Source: a virus
DNA length: 64,000 nt
Strand: one strand, 5' to 3'
IMG/VR virus record: IMGVR_UViG_3300050821_003452
Coordinates: 1-64,000 of that record
Part shown: one piece after another, positions 54,553-63,710 of the stretch
How the letters are laid out: the number at the start of each line of letters is the position of its first letter
Position numbering within the stretch: the first letter of the stretch is position 1
Position numbers and translations under genes: made by a program
Notes under the pieces: model-generated
The model's input: only the letters and a program-made list of their open reading frames with translations
The model's database searches: none
Told to the model about the DNA's origin: nothing

Positions 54553-55050
54553 ATGGCTGATACCAACAGGATTAAGGAAAGGGCTATCGACGCAGCCGCG
54601 CTGCGCGAACAGCTTTCCTATGATCCTGTTTCTGGTGTGTTTGTTTGGCTGAATGACCGTGGATTTAATCCACGATCTAAAGCCGGCACACAGGCTGGAA
54701 CGGTATTGCCAACCGGCTATCGGTTAATCCGCGTAGATGGCTATCGTTATCTCGCCCATCGTCTTGCTTGGTTCTATGTCCATGGGGTTTGGCCCTCTGG
54801 TGAGATCGATCACTTAAACCAACAGAAAGACGATAATGCGATATCCAACCTGCGGGATGTTGATCGTAAGATCAATGTCTGGAACCGGGAAATGTCTCCA
54901 CACAAGCGTCGGTCTGGTTATGTTGCCCGTCTTTATCGAGACGGCAAAATTGTAATCAGGCGGCAATTCCCAACCAAAGAACTTGCGACATTGGCTAGAG
55001 AAATAGCCCTAGCGCAGTTCAATGCCTTAAACGGCTACGCAGGAGTATAA
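54553..55050 (+). CDS. HNH homing-type endonuclease (AP2-like C-terminus)
   Basis: 165 residues. LSYDPVSGVFVWLNDRG, LPTGYRLIRVDGYRYLAHRL, WFYVHGVWPSGEIDHLNQQK, DDNAISNLRDVDRKINVWN, then an AP2-like HKRRSGYVARLYRDGKIVIR. This is the common phage HNH homing nuclease layout. It interrupts the head operon between scaffold-region and capsid genes and is preceded by a hairpin array, which marks it as a mobile gene. Confidence 0.85.
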   Translation: MADTNRIKERAIDAAALREQLSYDPVSGVFVWLNDRGFNPRSKAGTQAGTVLPTGYRLIRVDGYRYLAHRLAWFYVHGVWPSGEIDHLNQQKDDNAISNLRDVDRKINVWNREMSPHKRRSGYVARLYRDGKIVIRRQFPTKELATLAREIALAQFNALNGYAGV

Positions 55051-55053
55051 ATC

Positions 55054-55677
55054 GTGACCAACACAATGGCACCGTTTGGTTTCCGGCAGTTCCGTCGCCT
55101 TGATGGCGGCGCCCCGACTGCTGGCTTTGACACGCTGACCATCGCGTCCAGCGATACCAACCTCTATTTCACGGGCGATCCGGTCGCAACTTCGACCACA
55201 GGCCCGTATGTCACCACACTTTCAACCGTACAAGTGCTGGTGCGCGGCATCTTCTTTGGTTGCGAATTCTTCAGCCCGACTTTCAACCGCAAAACTTGGT
55301 CGCCGTTCTTTCCGGGCTCTGTCCAGACTTCATCTGGCACCAATGACGCTCAGGCGTGGGTCTGCACTGACCCCGATATGATGTATACGGTTCAGTGTTC
55401 ATCGATTGCCCAAGTCACGTCATCCATGATCGGCCTGAACACCGGCCCGAACATGAGCATCGCGCTGCTTTCTTCTCAGGGCAACCAGACCACGGGCGTT
55501 TCCGTGACAACCTTGTCCACGGTAGCGACGACTAACTCTTCCGCACCCTTCCGCATCATGGACTTGTATTCCAACTGGGCGCCTCCGGGCGTCAATGGCA
55601 CGGACAATACCAACGTGGGCAACATCGTGATTGTTGCGCCCAATAACTTCGACCGCAAGAATACCACCGGCATCTAA
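55054..55677 (+). CDS. Head decoration-like protein
   Basis: 207 residues from a GTG with AGGAGTATAAATC ahead. Beta-rich, Thr/Ser-rich, low in Lys (FGFRQFRRLDGGAPTAGFDT, NLYFTGDPVATSTTGPYVTT). Directly before the capsid gene, where decoration proteins usually lie. Fold not certain. Confidence 0.65.
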   Translation: MTNTMAPFGFRQFRRLDGGAPTAGFDTLTIASSDTNLYFTGDPVATSTTGPYVTTLSTVQVLVRGIFFGCEFFSPTFNRKTWSPFFPGSVQTSSGTNDAQAWVCTDPDMMYTVQCSSIAQVTSSMIGLNTGPNMSIALLSSQGNQTTGVSVTTLSTVATTNSSAPFRIMDLYSNWAPPGVNGTDNTNVGNIVIVAPNNFDRKNTTGI

Positions 55678-55689
55678 GGAGTAATCTAA

Positions 55690-56604
55690 ATGCCCGTCGC
55701 ACTAGCTCAAATTCGTGACTTGCTTCTTCCCGGCCTGTGGGGCGTGAGTGGCAAGTACGAGCAGATCGAGCGTCAGTGGTCCAAGTTGTTTAAGACCACG
55801 GACAGCAAGATGGCGCTAGAGCGCCGGGCGTCCATGCGCTATCTGGGCCTCGCCCAGCTTAAGCAGGAAGGCGGCGTTACTGCCTTCGACAATTCAGCCG
55901 GCGAGCGGTATGTTTATAACCAAGAACACAACGAAATCGGTCTGGGTTATGCCATCACCCGCAAAGCCATTGATGACAACCTCTACAAGGCAGAGTTTGG
56001 ACCATCCAACGATGGTTTGATGGCCTCTTTCCAGCAGACGGAAGAGATATACGGCGCCAACGTGTTCAATACTGGCACCACGTTCAATGCGAACGTGGGC
56101 GGCGATGGTGTGGCACTTTACTCAACTGCGCACCCGATTGACGGCAATACCATCGGCAATCGTCCGACCACCGATCAGGACTTGAACGAGACTTCGCTGC
56201 TGAACGCCGGCATTTCCGTGCGCTCGACTTGGCGAGACAACGCTAATCTGAAGATTTACGCTCGCGCCAAGAAGACGATTATTCCGACCCAGCTTGAGCC
56301 GATTGCGCTACGCCTGTTCAGATCAGAGCTTCGTCCGGGCACGGCAGACAACGATGTTAACGCCATCCTTGGAATGAACGATAGCTTCAAGGAAGGCTTT
56401 ATCGTTAACGACTATCTGACAAGCTCGTTTGCTTGGTTCTTGCTGACCAACGTGGACGGCCTGATCTACATGAACCGTATCCCGTTTGAGATGGACATGA
56501 GCGTGGAGTTCACGACTGATAACCTGCTGGTCAAGGGTTATCAGCGTTATAGCTTCGGCTATTTCGACTGGCGATCCACGTATGGGAACTTTCCTACGAG
56601 CTAA
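55690..56604 (+). CDS. Major capsid protein (Mu gpT-like type)
   Basis: 304 residues, AGGAG ahead of the ATG. LLLPGLWGVSGKYEQIERQW, YNQEHNEIGLGYAITRKAID, LYSTAHPIDG, IPFEMDMSVEFTTDNLLVKG, YQRYSFGYFDWRSTYGN. The last block is a strong match to Mu gpT/HK97-type capsid ends. It is likely the most abundant virion protein. Confidence 0.8.
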   Translation: MPVALAQIRDLLLPGLWGVSGKYEQIERQWSKLFKTTDSKMALERRASMRYLGLAQLKQEGGVTAFDNSAGERYVYNQEHNEIGLGYAITRKAIDDNLYKAEFGPSNDGLMASFQQTEEIYGANVFNTGTTFNANVGGDGVALYSTAHPIDGNTIGNRPTTDQDLNETSLLNAGISVRSTWRDNANLKIYARAKKTIIPTQLEPIALRLFRSELRPGTADNDVNAILGMNDSFKEGFIVNDYLTSSFAWFLLTNVDGLIYMNRIPFEMDMSVEFTTDNLLVKGYQRYSFGYFDWRSTYGNFPTS

Positions 56605-56615
56605 GGAACAGGAAA

Positions 56616-57575
56616 ATGGTTCTCATAACCAACACCGGCCCTATTGTTGCGTTTGGTATTACTCGCGACAGCAACGGCAATGTTACGCAGTACAATGAAG
56701 AGCGTGGCACTTCGCTTTACGATCTTGGCACAGGATTTGCGGACCCGCGCATTCCATATGCTTATAAACCCGGCTCCGCAGTCGGCACTCCTATTGTTGG
56801 GTTCTTCGATAATCTGGGGCTAGTGGATTACATTCCAGCTACCGCCTCTAGCAATGCTCTTGTTAGCAACGGCTCTAGCACTGTTAACGGCTCACTTACA
56901 CTGACCGCAACTGGTGCCGGCGTGATTGCCACGACTATTGTGGCACCAGAGAGCGGTCAGACTGTTACTGTATTTGCTCTAGACAGCACTGCGGCAACCC
57001 TTCCTATGGGTCAGGCCGGCACGGTCCAACTTTGGAACCCCGCCGCTGGTGCGGGCCGTTGTATTTCTGTTACGGCTTCTTCCAGCGGCAGCACTGGCGC
57101 CACGGTCAGCATCGCTGGCCGCGATATGTACGGCATCAAGATGACTGAGTTGGTTACGCTCAGCACGGCAACTGCGCCCGCAGTTGGAACCAGCCAGAAA
57201 GCGTTCAAATATATCTCGTCCATCACGGCATCCACCACGTTCACTGCTGGTTTCATTGTGGGCACCACGGACACCTTCGGCTTCCCGTTGAAGCTGGCAT
57301 ATTGCGGTGTCAGCACCGTGGTTAATCTATTGGCCTCGTCCTTTTCTTCTGCTGTTGCCGTCGCACTTTCTTCCGCCTCAACCACGTTGGCGTCAACGGC
57401 TACTACGTCAAACTCTACCAATGGTGACGTGCGAGGTACTTATGCTTCCACAACTGCATCCAACGGAACCTTGCGGTTTCAAATAGTCCAGAATATGACT
57501 GCCAACCAGATGGCGGCTATCACCAGCACCAACCACGCTTCTGTGTTTGGTATTCCTCAGTTTAGCTCAGTGTAA
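56616..57575 (+). CDS. Virion surface or head fibre protein
   Basis: 319 residues, ACAGGAAA before the ATG. Ser/Thr/Ala-rich beta structure throughout (ASSNALVSNGSSTVNGSLTL, SSFSSAVAVALSSASTTLAS), with an N-terminal adaptor-like part (NVTQYNEERGTSLYDLGTGF). Fibre or decoration candidate by composition and place. Confidence 0.55.
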   Translation: MVLITNTGPIVAFGITRDSNGNVTQYNEERGTSLYDLGTGFADPRIPYAYKPGSAVGTPIVGFFDNLGLVDYIPATASSNALVSNGSSTVNGSLTLTATGAGVIATTIVAPESGQTVTVFALDSTAATLPMGQAGTVQLWNPAAGAGRCISVTASSSGSTGATVSIAGRDMYGIKMTELVTLSTATAPAVGTSQKAFKYISSITASTTFTAGFIVGTTDTFGFPLKLAYCGVSTVVNLLASSFSSAVAVALSSASTTLASTATTSNSTNGDVRGTYASTTASNGTLRFQIVQNMTANQMAAITSTNHASVFGIPQFSSV

Positions 57576-57587
57576 GGAGACCATTTG

Positions 57588-57884
57588 ATGGCCAAGCACA
57601 GGCACGAAAAGCACAAAAAAGAGCATGAGAAGAAGGAACACTTCAAGCGTGGCGGGCACGTCAAGCTGGATGCCAAGGACGACCTCAAGGGCGCCGATGA
57701 CTACTCTGGTAGCGGCAAGCCGGAAGTAGTGAAAGCTGCCGAGAGCCGTAAGGATAGCTTCAAGAAGGGCGGCAAGGTTATGGGCCACAAGTCCAAGGCC
57801 CGCATGGACAAATATGCCCGTGGCGGTCGCGCTGGCGGGTCCCCGTTCTCGTCTGCCAAGATCAAGGAAAATACGGCGGCTTAA
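57588..57884 (+). CDS. Small Lys/His/Gly-rich virion-region protein
   Basis: 98 residues from the ATG at 57588. KHRHEKHKKEHEKKEHFKRG at the N-terminus and ARGGRAGGSPFSSAKIKE at the end. Very basic, so DNA contact in the capsid is possible. Similar in composition to the protein at 51667. Confidence 0.55.
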   Translation: MAKHRHEKHKKEHEKKEHFKRGGHVKLDAKDDLKGADDYSGSGKPEVVKAAESRKDSFKKGGKVMGHKSKARMDKYARGGRAGGSPFSSAKIKENTAA

Positions 57885-57886
57885 CC

Positions 57887-58069
57887 ATGGCCAAGAATTG
57901 GATAAAGGGAGCTATCAAACATCCCGGGGCTTTGCATAGTCATCTGGGTGTTCCGCAAGGTCAGAAAATTCCTGCATCCAAGCTTGCGAAGGCAAGTCAT
58001 TCATCTAATCCGACTATTAAGCGCGAAGCCGCTCTTGCCAAGACCTTGAAGGGCTTCCACCACAAGTAA
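57887..58069 (+). CDS. Small basic virion-region protein
   Basis: 60 residues (KNWIKGAIKHPGALHSHLGV, PASKLAKASHSSNPTIKREA). Such short KHPGALH proteins occur in structural operons of many phages, in my experience. Function unknown. Confidence 0.6.
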   Translation: MAKNWIKGAIKHPGALHSHLGVPQGQKIPASKLAKASHSSNPTIKREAALAKTLKGFHHK

Positions 58070-58080
58070 GGAAGCTCTTG

Positions 58081-58422
58081 ATGCCTATGATGCCGGTCTA
58101 CATTACCCTGAGTTCGACCGGAACCTCACGGGCGGTCAATCTCGACTATAATTCCAGAAGTCCATTCAATGTCTCCGTTGGTGTGACTTACGGCTCCAGC
58201 ACCATGACGGCGACCTATGGCGTGGAATACACGCTTCAGGACCCGCTCTATCAGAGCCTAATTGGCTCGACTGCCGCGCAAATCTGGATCGCGGACGCCA
58301 ATCTTCCTGCCGGCCAGACCGCGACCGGTACCACCAATTATATGTTTCCTGTGGCGGCTGTGCGCTGCACAGTAAGCGCAATCTCGTCTGGCTCAGTGAC
58401 CTTCTGCGTGATGGAAGGATAA
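58081..58422 (+). CDS. Small beta-rich virion protein
   Basis: 113 residues from the ATG at 58081; a TTG one codon earlier is possible. Beta-sheet composition: VYITLSSTGTSRAVNLDYNS, VSVGVTYGSSTMTATYGVEY. Possibly a head completion or tail protein. Confidence 0.55.
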   Translation: MPMMPVYITLSSTGTSRAVNLDYNSRSPFNVSVGVTYGSSTMTATYGVEYTLQDPLYQSLIGSTAAQIWIADANLPAGQTATGTTNYMFPVAAVRCTVSAISSGSVTFCVMEG

Positions 58423-58429
58423 CTGATGC

Positions 58430-58663
58430 ATGGCGGTTTCCCTTACAGGCATAACGGTCACGCTGCCATCGGTGGGCGTATCTTTAACTCCGACGACGCT
58501 TCAGTTACCATGGGGAGCGGTGTCTGAGAGTTTGTTGCTGACTGTGAGTATACCGGGATCGACTACTGGAGGATCAACAAGTAGTTCCAGTCCAACGCAT
58601 ACACTGATCTTCACTGGTTCCTCTAACTCGATGTATATTCCCTTGATGGGAGGCTTTGGCTAA
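58430..58663 (+). CDS. Small beta-rich virion protein
   Basis: 77 residues, Ser/Thr/Leu-rich (ITVTLPSVGVSLTPTTLQLP, SIPGSTTGGSTSSSSPTHTL). Overlaps the next gene by 8 bases. Unknown. Confidence 0.5.
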   Translation: MAVSLTGITVTLPSVGVSLTPTTLQLPWGAVSESLLLTVSIPGSTTGGSTSSSSPTHTLIFTGSSNSMYIPLMGGFG

Positions 58664-59501
58664 CGTGGCAGATAATTATACGGTAATAAATTCCTGCGGC
58701 CAGACCATCACGATGAAGTCCATCGATATCGGCGGTGGGGTGGAAACTATTCAATCCATCCCAACCTCTACTGCTGGGACACCGCTTGTACTGAACCCAT
58801 CCAGTACGCCTACCAGCACCATGGCGGCGATGTTGGTGGCCATCTCTCCTAATGGAGTAAACGCCAACGGCCAAGCGACAATGGCCAACTCGGCTCCTGT
58901 TACGATTGCCAGCAATCAGAGCGCTGTGGCGGTTAGCCTGTCTTCGGCTACCGTTACTTTATCCAGCAATCCAACAGTAATTCTATCGAGCAACCCCACG
59001 GTTATTCCATCATCTGCGATACAAGTTACCCTGACAAGCAATGTGGTCGCCGTATCCTCTGGAACAGTAACTCTCTCATCCAACCCAACAGTCATTCCAT
59101 CCAGCGCCCTTACCGTTGGCTCTGGAAATATTTCATTGGTGCCAACCACCACGGGTGGGCTTTCGCTATCTTCTGTAATCATAGCGAGCGGGACCAATTC
59201 CACGCTGGTTAGCTCGTCCCCCAGACAAATCTACAAGGTGGAGTGTTTCAATAACACGGCCACCATCGGTTATCTGCATCTCTACAATCTATCCAGCGCG
59301 CCAACCGCTGGTAGTTCTCTTGTATTCGATAGATATCTGGTTCCGGCCAACACCAGTGGCGCAGGCGTCATCTCGGAACTTGTCAATGGCGTGTCATATG
59401 CGACGGGGATTGGATATACCTTTACTGGAGGTATTGCAGATAGCGATACCACGGCCATCTCTTCAAATGCTTCCTATATCGTGAATATTTACTATAAGTG
59501 A
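58656..59501 (+). CDS. Repeat-containing virion or fibre protein
   Basis: 281 residues from a TTG (a GTG three codons later is possible). A run of near-repeats around residues 95-150 (TVTLSSNPTVILSSNPTVIP) forms beta-solenoid-like units. Such repeats are common in phage neck, whisker or fibre proteins. Confidence 0.55.
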   Translation: MANVADNYTVINSCGQTITMKSIDIGGGVETIQSIPTSTAGTPLVLNPSSTPTSTMAAMLVAISPNGVNANGQATMANSAPVTIASNQSAVAVSLSSATVTLSSNPTVILSSNPTVIPSSAIQVTLTSNVVAVSSGTVTLSSNPTVIPSSALTVGSGNISLVPTTTGGLSLSSVIIASGTNSTLVSSSPRQIYKVECFNNTATIGYLHLYNLSSAPTAGSSLVFDRYLVPANTSGAGVISELVNGVSYATGIGYTFTGGIADSDTTAISSNASYIVNIYYK

Positions 59502-59509
59502 GCATGTAA

Positions 59510-60340
59510 ATGGCCACTTATTTTTGTGTAAACAGTTCACTAGGACAGACTTGGAATAGCAGTAATACTGTTATGTGGTCTACCACCAGCGGGTTGACTT
59601 CGGTTCCTGCTGGACCACCACAGGCCGCCGACACGGCTACATTTGATGGAGCGTCTGGCGGCGGCACAGTCACGGTTGGTTCCAGCATCAACACCACTAA
59701 CACCGTGTCTATTTTGACCATGGGAGCCTTCACTGGAGCGCTGGATTTCAGTGTAAACAACATCAGCCCAACCATAGGGACCATGACTAATTCCGGAACC
59801 GCAACCCGAACTCTTAATATGGGAAGTGGCACTTGGACAATAACCGGAAATACTGGAAACCCTTGGAATTTTACAACGGTTACCGGCCTAACTCTAGTTT
59901 CAAGCCTGTCCACAATATTACTATCCGCCACGGCGGCGGGATCAAGAACCCTTCAATTCGGGGGGACGACAATCAACAATCTATCCATCTCAAACCCATC
60001 TAGGAATAATTTACAGGTCAGGTTTGCCGATGCTGTGACGGTGGGCGGGTCTCTCACGATAAGCAATGTTGGGAACGTCCGCGTGGACGCCGCATTAACA
60101 GTGACTGGGGCTTGGGCATTTGATGGTACTTCTACAAACCCAGCGGTTCTTTATTTATCAGCACCGACGACGTTTACTGTGGGTGCCGCAAATACTTGGA
60201 CGTGGATATATGTACAAAATATAACCAAGGCCGGCGCCGGCTCAATTACCGCCAATAATTCTTTCGATGGCGGCTCCAACACCAACATCACCATTAATTC
60301 ACCACCCTCTGGTGGTGGCGGGGGTATAATTGGTGGATAA
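59510..60340 (+). CDS. Beta-helix-like fibre or neck protein
   Basis: 276 residues. Thr/Ser/Asn-rich with beta-solenoid periodicity (TLNMGSGTWTITGNTGNPWN, GGSLTISNVGNVRVDAALTV). Gly-rich end (PPSGGGGGIIGG). Coupled by one base to the next gene. Likely receptor-side structure. Confidence 0.6.
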   Translation: MATYFCVNSSLGQTWNSSNTVMWSTTSGLTSVPAGPPQAADTATFDGASGGGTVTVGSSINTTNTVSILTMGAFTGALDFSVNNISPTIGTMTNSGTATRTLNMGSGTWTITGNTGNPWNFTTVTGLTLVSSLSTILLSATAAGSRTLQFGGTTINNLSISNPSRNNLQVRFADAVTVGGSLTISNVGNVRVDAALTVTGAWAFDGTSTNPAVLYLSAPTTFTVGAANTWTWIYVQNITKAGAGSITANNSFDGGSNTNITINSPPSGGGGGIIGG

Positions 60341-63300
60341 TGACGGTTGGAATACTCAATATTGCCGCCGCCCTAGCACCTTCTTCTGGGTTTAACGGCG
60401 GCCAATCCCAGATGAATATGAGCCAGCTTAACTTTGCTGCTGTCCCATTCATTAATCTCGCCAAGACCGCCACGCTTCCGACAATTAGTTCTGCCGATGC
60501 CAATAATGGCTTTATCGTCAGCCCTAGTTTGCAGGACGCTAATGGCTATGCAACGTCACTTCCAGTTGGAGCCACGGGTACTCGACAAAATGCCCCAATC
60601 GTCAACCCATCGGCGCGCGGAACGACGCCTATTGTGGTCCGGTGGATTGGCTCATGGACGCTGACGGGTTCGGCTGGAACGGCGGTTTCTAACAATGTCA
60701 CAGCGGCCAACAACAGCACGACCGTCACGCTCACGGTCGGATCGCCCCATTATTATCGTGCTGGACAGGTGGTAGCACTTTCCACGTTTGCCGCGCCGTT
60801 CACTGGCTTCAACGGGCACACCTACCAGATAGCATCCACCACGACGACGACGATCACGCTGACCGGAGCGGATAGTTCTGGCTTTGGTGCTTATGTCTCA
60901 GGTGGCACCGTAACCAACTCTCTCTTGGCAGGAACTACGGGCGGTAGGTACGTCTACACTCCGGCAGAGATCGCAATCACGGCTATTAGCTCACCTAATG
61001 TCCAGCTAGGTTTCTCCGTTACGGGGTCAACTCCGGTCAGCGAGATCGAGGCGATGTACGTTGACGAAGAGGCGGCCTATGACGCCGGTGCTGTATTTTC
61101 TCCAAAGTTCATAAGTTTGTTGCGCGATACATTGCGCGTAGGAAAAATTCGCTTTCTCGACTGGCAGGGTGGATCGAGCGGAGCAAACAACTCCAACGTC
61201 ACAACGTGGGACACGGCGAGCAAACCAGAAACCTATGTAAGCTATGCGGGCGACTGGTGGGACCTTAACCGCTGGGTACCGACCGTCACCGTTGGAACTG
61301 GACCACCCACATCGGCCACAGGTTCTACGCAGGACTACGCGATCACTGTTGGCAGTGGCAACTTCACCGACAAGCAGACTATCCAGCTTCGGTTCCCGCT
61401 GACCGCGAATGCAAATTCCACGCTGACTTGGAGTGGAGGCACCGCCACCGTGACTACAGCATCTCCACATAATGTGCCAACCGGGTTGCTTTTTCCCGTT
61501 ATCATTGCGGGGGTGACGGCCACAGCCTATAACGGAAACTTTACTGCGACATCGACCGGCGCTAGCACATTCACCTACGCACTTGCCGCCAGTCAGTCCG
61601 ACGCGACCGTTCCCGGCACCTATGCCATCCTTGTCAACTCCATGCAGAAGAACGTCACGCTGTCCGGCACGGTCGGAAGCGGGGCCTTGCAGGTGGCATG
61701 GCCGGCCCACGGTTTTTCGAGTGGCACGCCACTTGTCGGGTTTCCGACGAGTGGCAGCACGCAATTGCCAAACCCAATAGCATTCAGCACGACCGTCTAT
61801 GTTGGAACAGTCGTTGATGCCAACACTTTTAATTTGTCGCTAACTGCTGGTGGCGCGGACATTATTAGACAATCGACTGGGGCCACTGCTGCTACTTTTG
61901 TGCGGCCAGCAACGCTTTCAATCAATGGCAATACGCCTGTTCCAATCAAGATTGGATATGGAGATGCGGCTACTGCTGGGGCGCAACCGGACAATGCGAG
62001 CTACAGCACGGTCGTCTTTGACGCAGCCATGAACTCGCTTCTGCTATGGAAGCACTCTTCAAATGGTGGGGGCATTATCAACGGCGTCCCGCCATCGCTG
62101 ATGTTCCGGCTATGCAAAGAAGTCGGCGCTCACTGTTGGTTTGTCACTCCGTTCCTAGCCGCCGAACCGATGACAGATTACATAGCGCAACTTATGACGG
62201 CAGGTAAAAATTATGCAGCATCCAACGCCCCGTGGATGATGATTGGGATCGAAGGACCAAATGAAACATGGAACAGTGGGCCCAACTTCTTCGCCACCCG
62301 TTACGCTTGGAATAAATCCTACATCAATTGGCCCCCATCTCCTTCAAGCACCAACGCCGGGTTTGATCATGATAACTGGTATGGCAAGGTAATCTCAACT
62401 ATCGGACAGGACGCTAATACGGTGTTCGGCGGCAATACTACTAAATACGATGTTTATTTGGGTGTCAGAGAGTCGAATGGGGGCGTGCCGACGCTAAATG
62501 ATCCGCGCCTGAAGGCTACTGCCTATGCTGCCCAATCAGCACCAGCGCAATCTGGATACAACAAAAATCCCGGCTATATGTATGCCACTAATGGCTGTAC
62601 AGCGGGGTATTTTGGCCCCGGCTTCTACGGATGGCCTCCCGAAATGCCGCTAGCCTACGACTTCGCCGTCAACGGCAACGCTGGTGCGATGACCACCTAT
62701 CTTGCCAGTTACACGGTCAGTGGCATGCACACCGGCAGCTTGGCGACACTTGCAACCAGAATTAGTGGGACGGCAACATACTTTGCGGGACCATGGGGGA
62801 CTGGTCCAACCTACACGCTTGGCCTTCAAGGGTATGAAGGTGGTTCCGATGCGGAAGACGCCGCAGGTAACAGCACATCGGTCGTGACCGCCGCGACGAA
62901 TGACGCGACCGGAGCGGTGCTAACGATGCCGACCGCTTTCATCACCGGCAATAATCTGGGAACCGCTCAATCTAACAGCCCAACCAACGCGGCGGCAGTC
63001 GGCATGATGTTTCAGGTGACTGGAGCAGCAGGCGGAACATGGGGCAGCTTGATAACCGGGGCAGCACAGAGCCAGAACGTCAGCGCCATCAGCGGGGCAG
63101 ATATTCCATACACGGGGACTGCCATTGTGGGGCAGGGCGTTAATTTCACAGTAGGTAACACAAGCTCGACGCTGCCGGCCAACCTTGTCAATGGCGTCAC
63201 CTATTACATTGTCAGCGTCAATGCCGGGGTTTCGCTTGAGGTTTCGGCCACTAAGGGTGGCTCGCCAATCAGCCCGAGCGGAGGCACAGGCCAGATCACC

Positions 63301-63660
63301 GTGCAGCCGGGCTGGGTTGTGAAGGCTATCAATGTCGGCAGCGATCCGCTTAAGGTGCAGATTGACGTTGATAGCTCCGGCTTTGGTACCTACACCGCAA
63401 GTTCTGCGACTGTGACCTACATCAACGGCATCAATTATCTGAACTCGCTCCGTCGCGCAGTTCGAACAAGTTCACTATTGCAGAACTACTACTACGGTGG
63501 GGCCTCATCCTACATCGGAACATGGACAACGGCAGGGGCGACTTGGCCGTCGCATTACCACTTCTTTGGTGCGCTCAATGATCCGTGGGGAATTTTTGAA
63601 CCTAGTTCCTACGCCACGATTTCCCCTTCTGGGTTGGCCATAGCGGCATTTAATGCCTAA
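60340..63660 (+). CDS. Tail protein with glycoside hydrolase clan-A-like domain
   Basis: 1106 residues. N-terminal Thr-rich virion-binding part, then a domain with IRFLDWQGGSSGAN (about 268-281) and SLMFRLCKEVGAHCWFVTPF (about 587-606). The IGIEGPNETWNSG block gives Asn641-Glu642, a typical acid/base pair. LGLQGYEGGSDAED gives Glu833, a plausible nucleophile. This order is that of retaining glycosidases of clan A. Probably degrades a host surface glycan during adsorption. Confidence 0.65.
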   Translation: MTVGILNIAAALAPSSGFNGGQSQMNMSQLNFAAVPFINLAKTATLPTISSADANNGFIVSPSLQDANGYATSLPVGATGTRQNAPIVNPSARGTTPIVVRWIGSWTLTGSAGTAVSNNVTAANNSTTVTLTVGSPHYYRAGQVVALSTFAAPFTGFNGHTYQIASTTTTTITLTGADSSGFGAYVSGGTVTNSLLAGTTGGRYVYTPAEIAITAISSPNVQLGFSVTGSTPVSEIEAMYVDEEAAYDAGAVFSPKFISLLRDTLRVGKIRFLDWQGGSSGANNSNVTTWDTASKPETYVSYAGDWWDLNRWVPTVTVGTGPPTSATGSTQDYAITVGSGNFTDKQTIQLRFPLTANANSTLTWSGGTATVTTASPHNVPTGLLFPVIIAGVTATAYNGNFTATSTGASTFTYALAASQSDATVPGTYAILVNSMQKNVTLSGTVGSGALQVAWPAHGFSSGTPLVGFPTSGSTQLPNPIAFSTTVYVGTVVDANTFNLSLTAGGADIIRQSTGATAATFVRPATLSINGNTPVPIKIGYGDAATAGAQPDNASYSTVVFDAAMNSLLLWKHSSNGGGIINGVPPSLMFRLCKEVGAHCWFVTPFLAAEPMTDYIAQLMTAGKNYAASNAPWMMIGIEGPNETWNSGPNFFATRYAWNKSYINWPPSPSSTNAGFDHDNWYGKVISTIGQDANTVFGGNTTKYDVYLGVRESNGGVPTLNDPRLKATAYAAQSAPAQSGYNKNPGYMYATNGCTAGYFGPGFYGWPPEMPLAYDFAVNGNAGAMTTYLASYTVSGMHTGSLATLATRISGTATYFAGPWGTGPTYTLGLQGYEGGSDAEDAAGNSTSVVTAATNDATGAVLTMPTAFITGNNLGTAQSNSPTNAAAVGMMFQVTGAAGGTWGSLITGAAQSQNVSAISGADIPYTGTAIVGQGVNFTVGNTSSTLPANLVNGVTYYIVSVNAGVSLEVSATKGGSPISPSGGTGQITVQPGWVVKAINVGSDPLKVQIDVDSSGFGTYTASSATVTYINGINYLNSLRRAVRTSSLLQNYYYGGASSYIGTWTTAGATWPSHYHFFGALNDPWGIFEPSSYATISPSGLAIAAFNA

Positions 63661-63710
63661 ATCGGACTTGCACCGATAGAGGTTTATATATCGAAAATGG
63701 TAATCAATAT

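Noticed and set aside
54427-55050. HNH gene plus hairpins as an OMEGA/IscB-type RNA-guided nuclease
   Set aside because: The protein is small with an AP2-like end and has no RuvC or bridge-helix region, so a guide-RNA nuclease is not supported.
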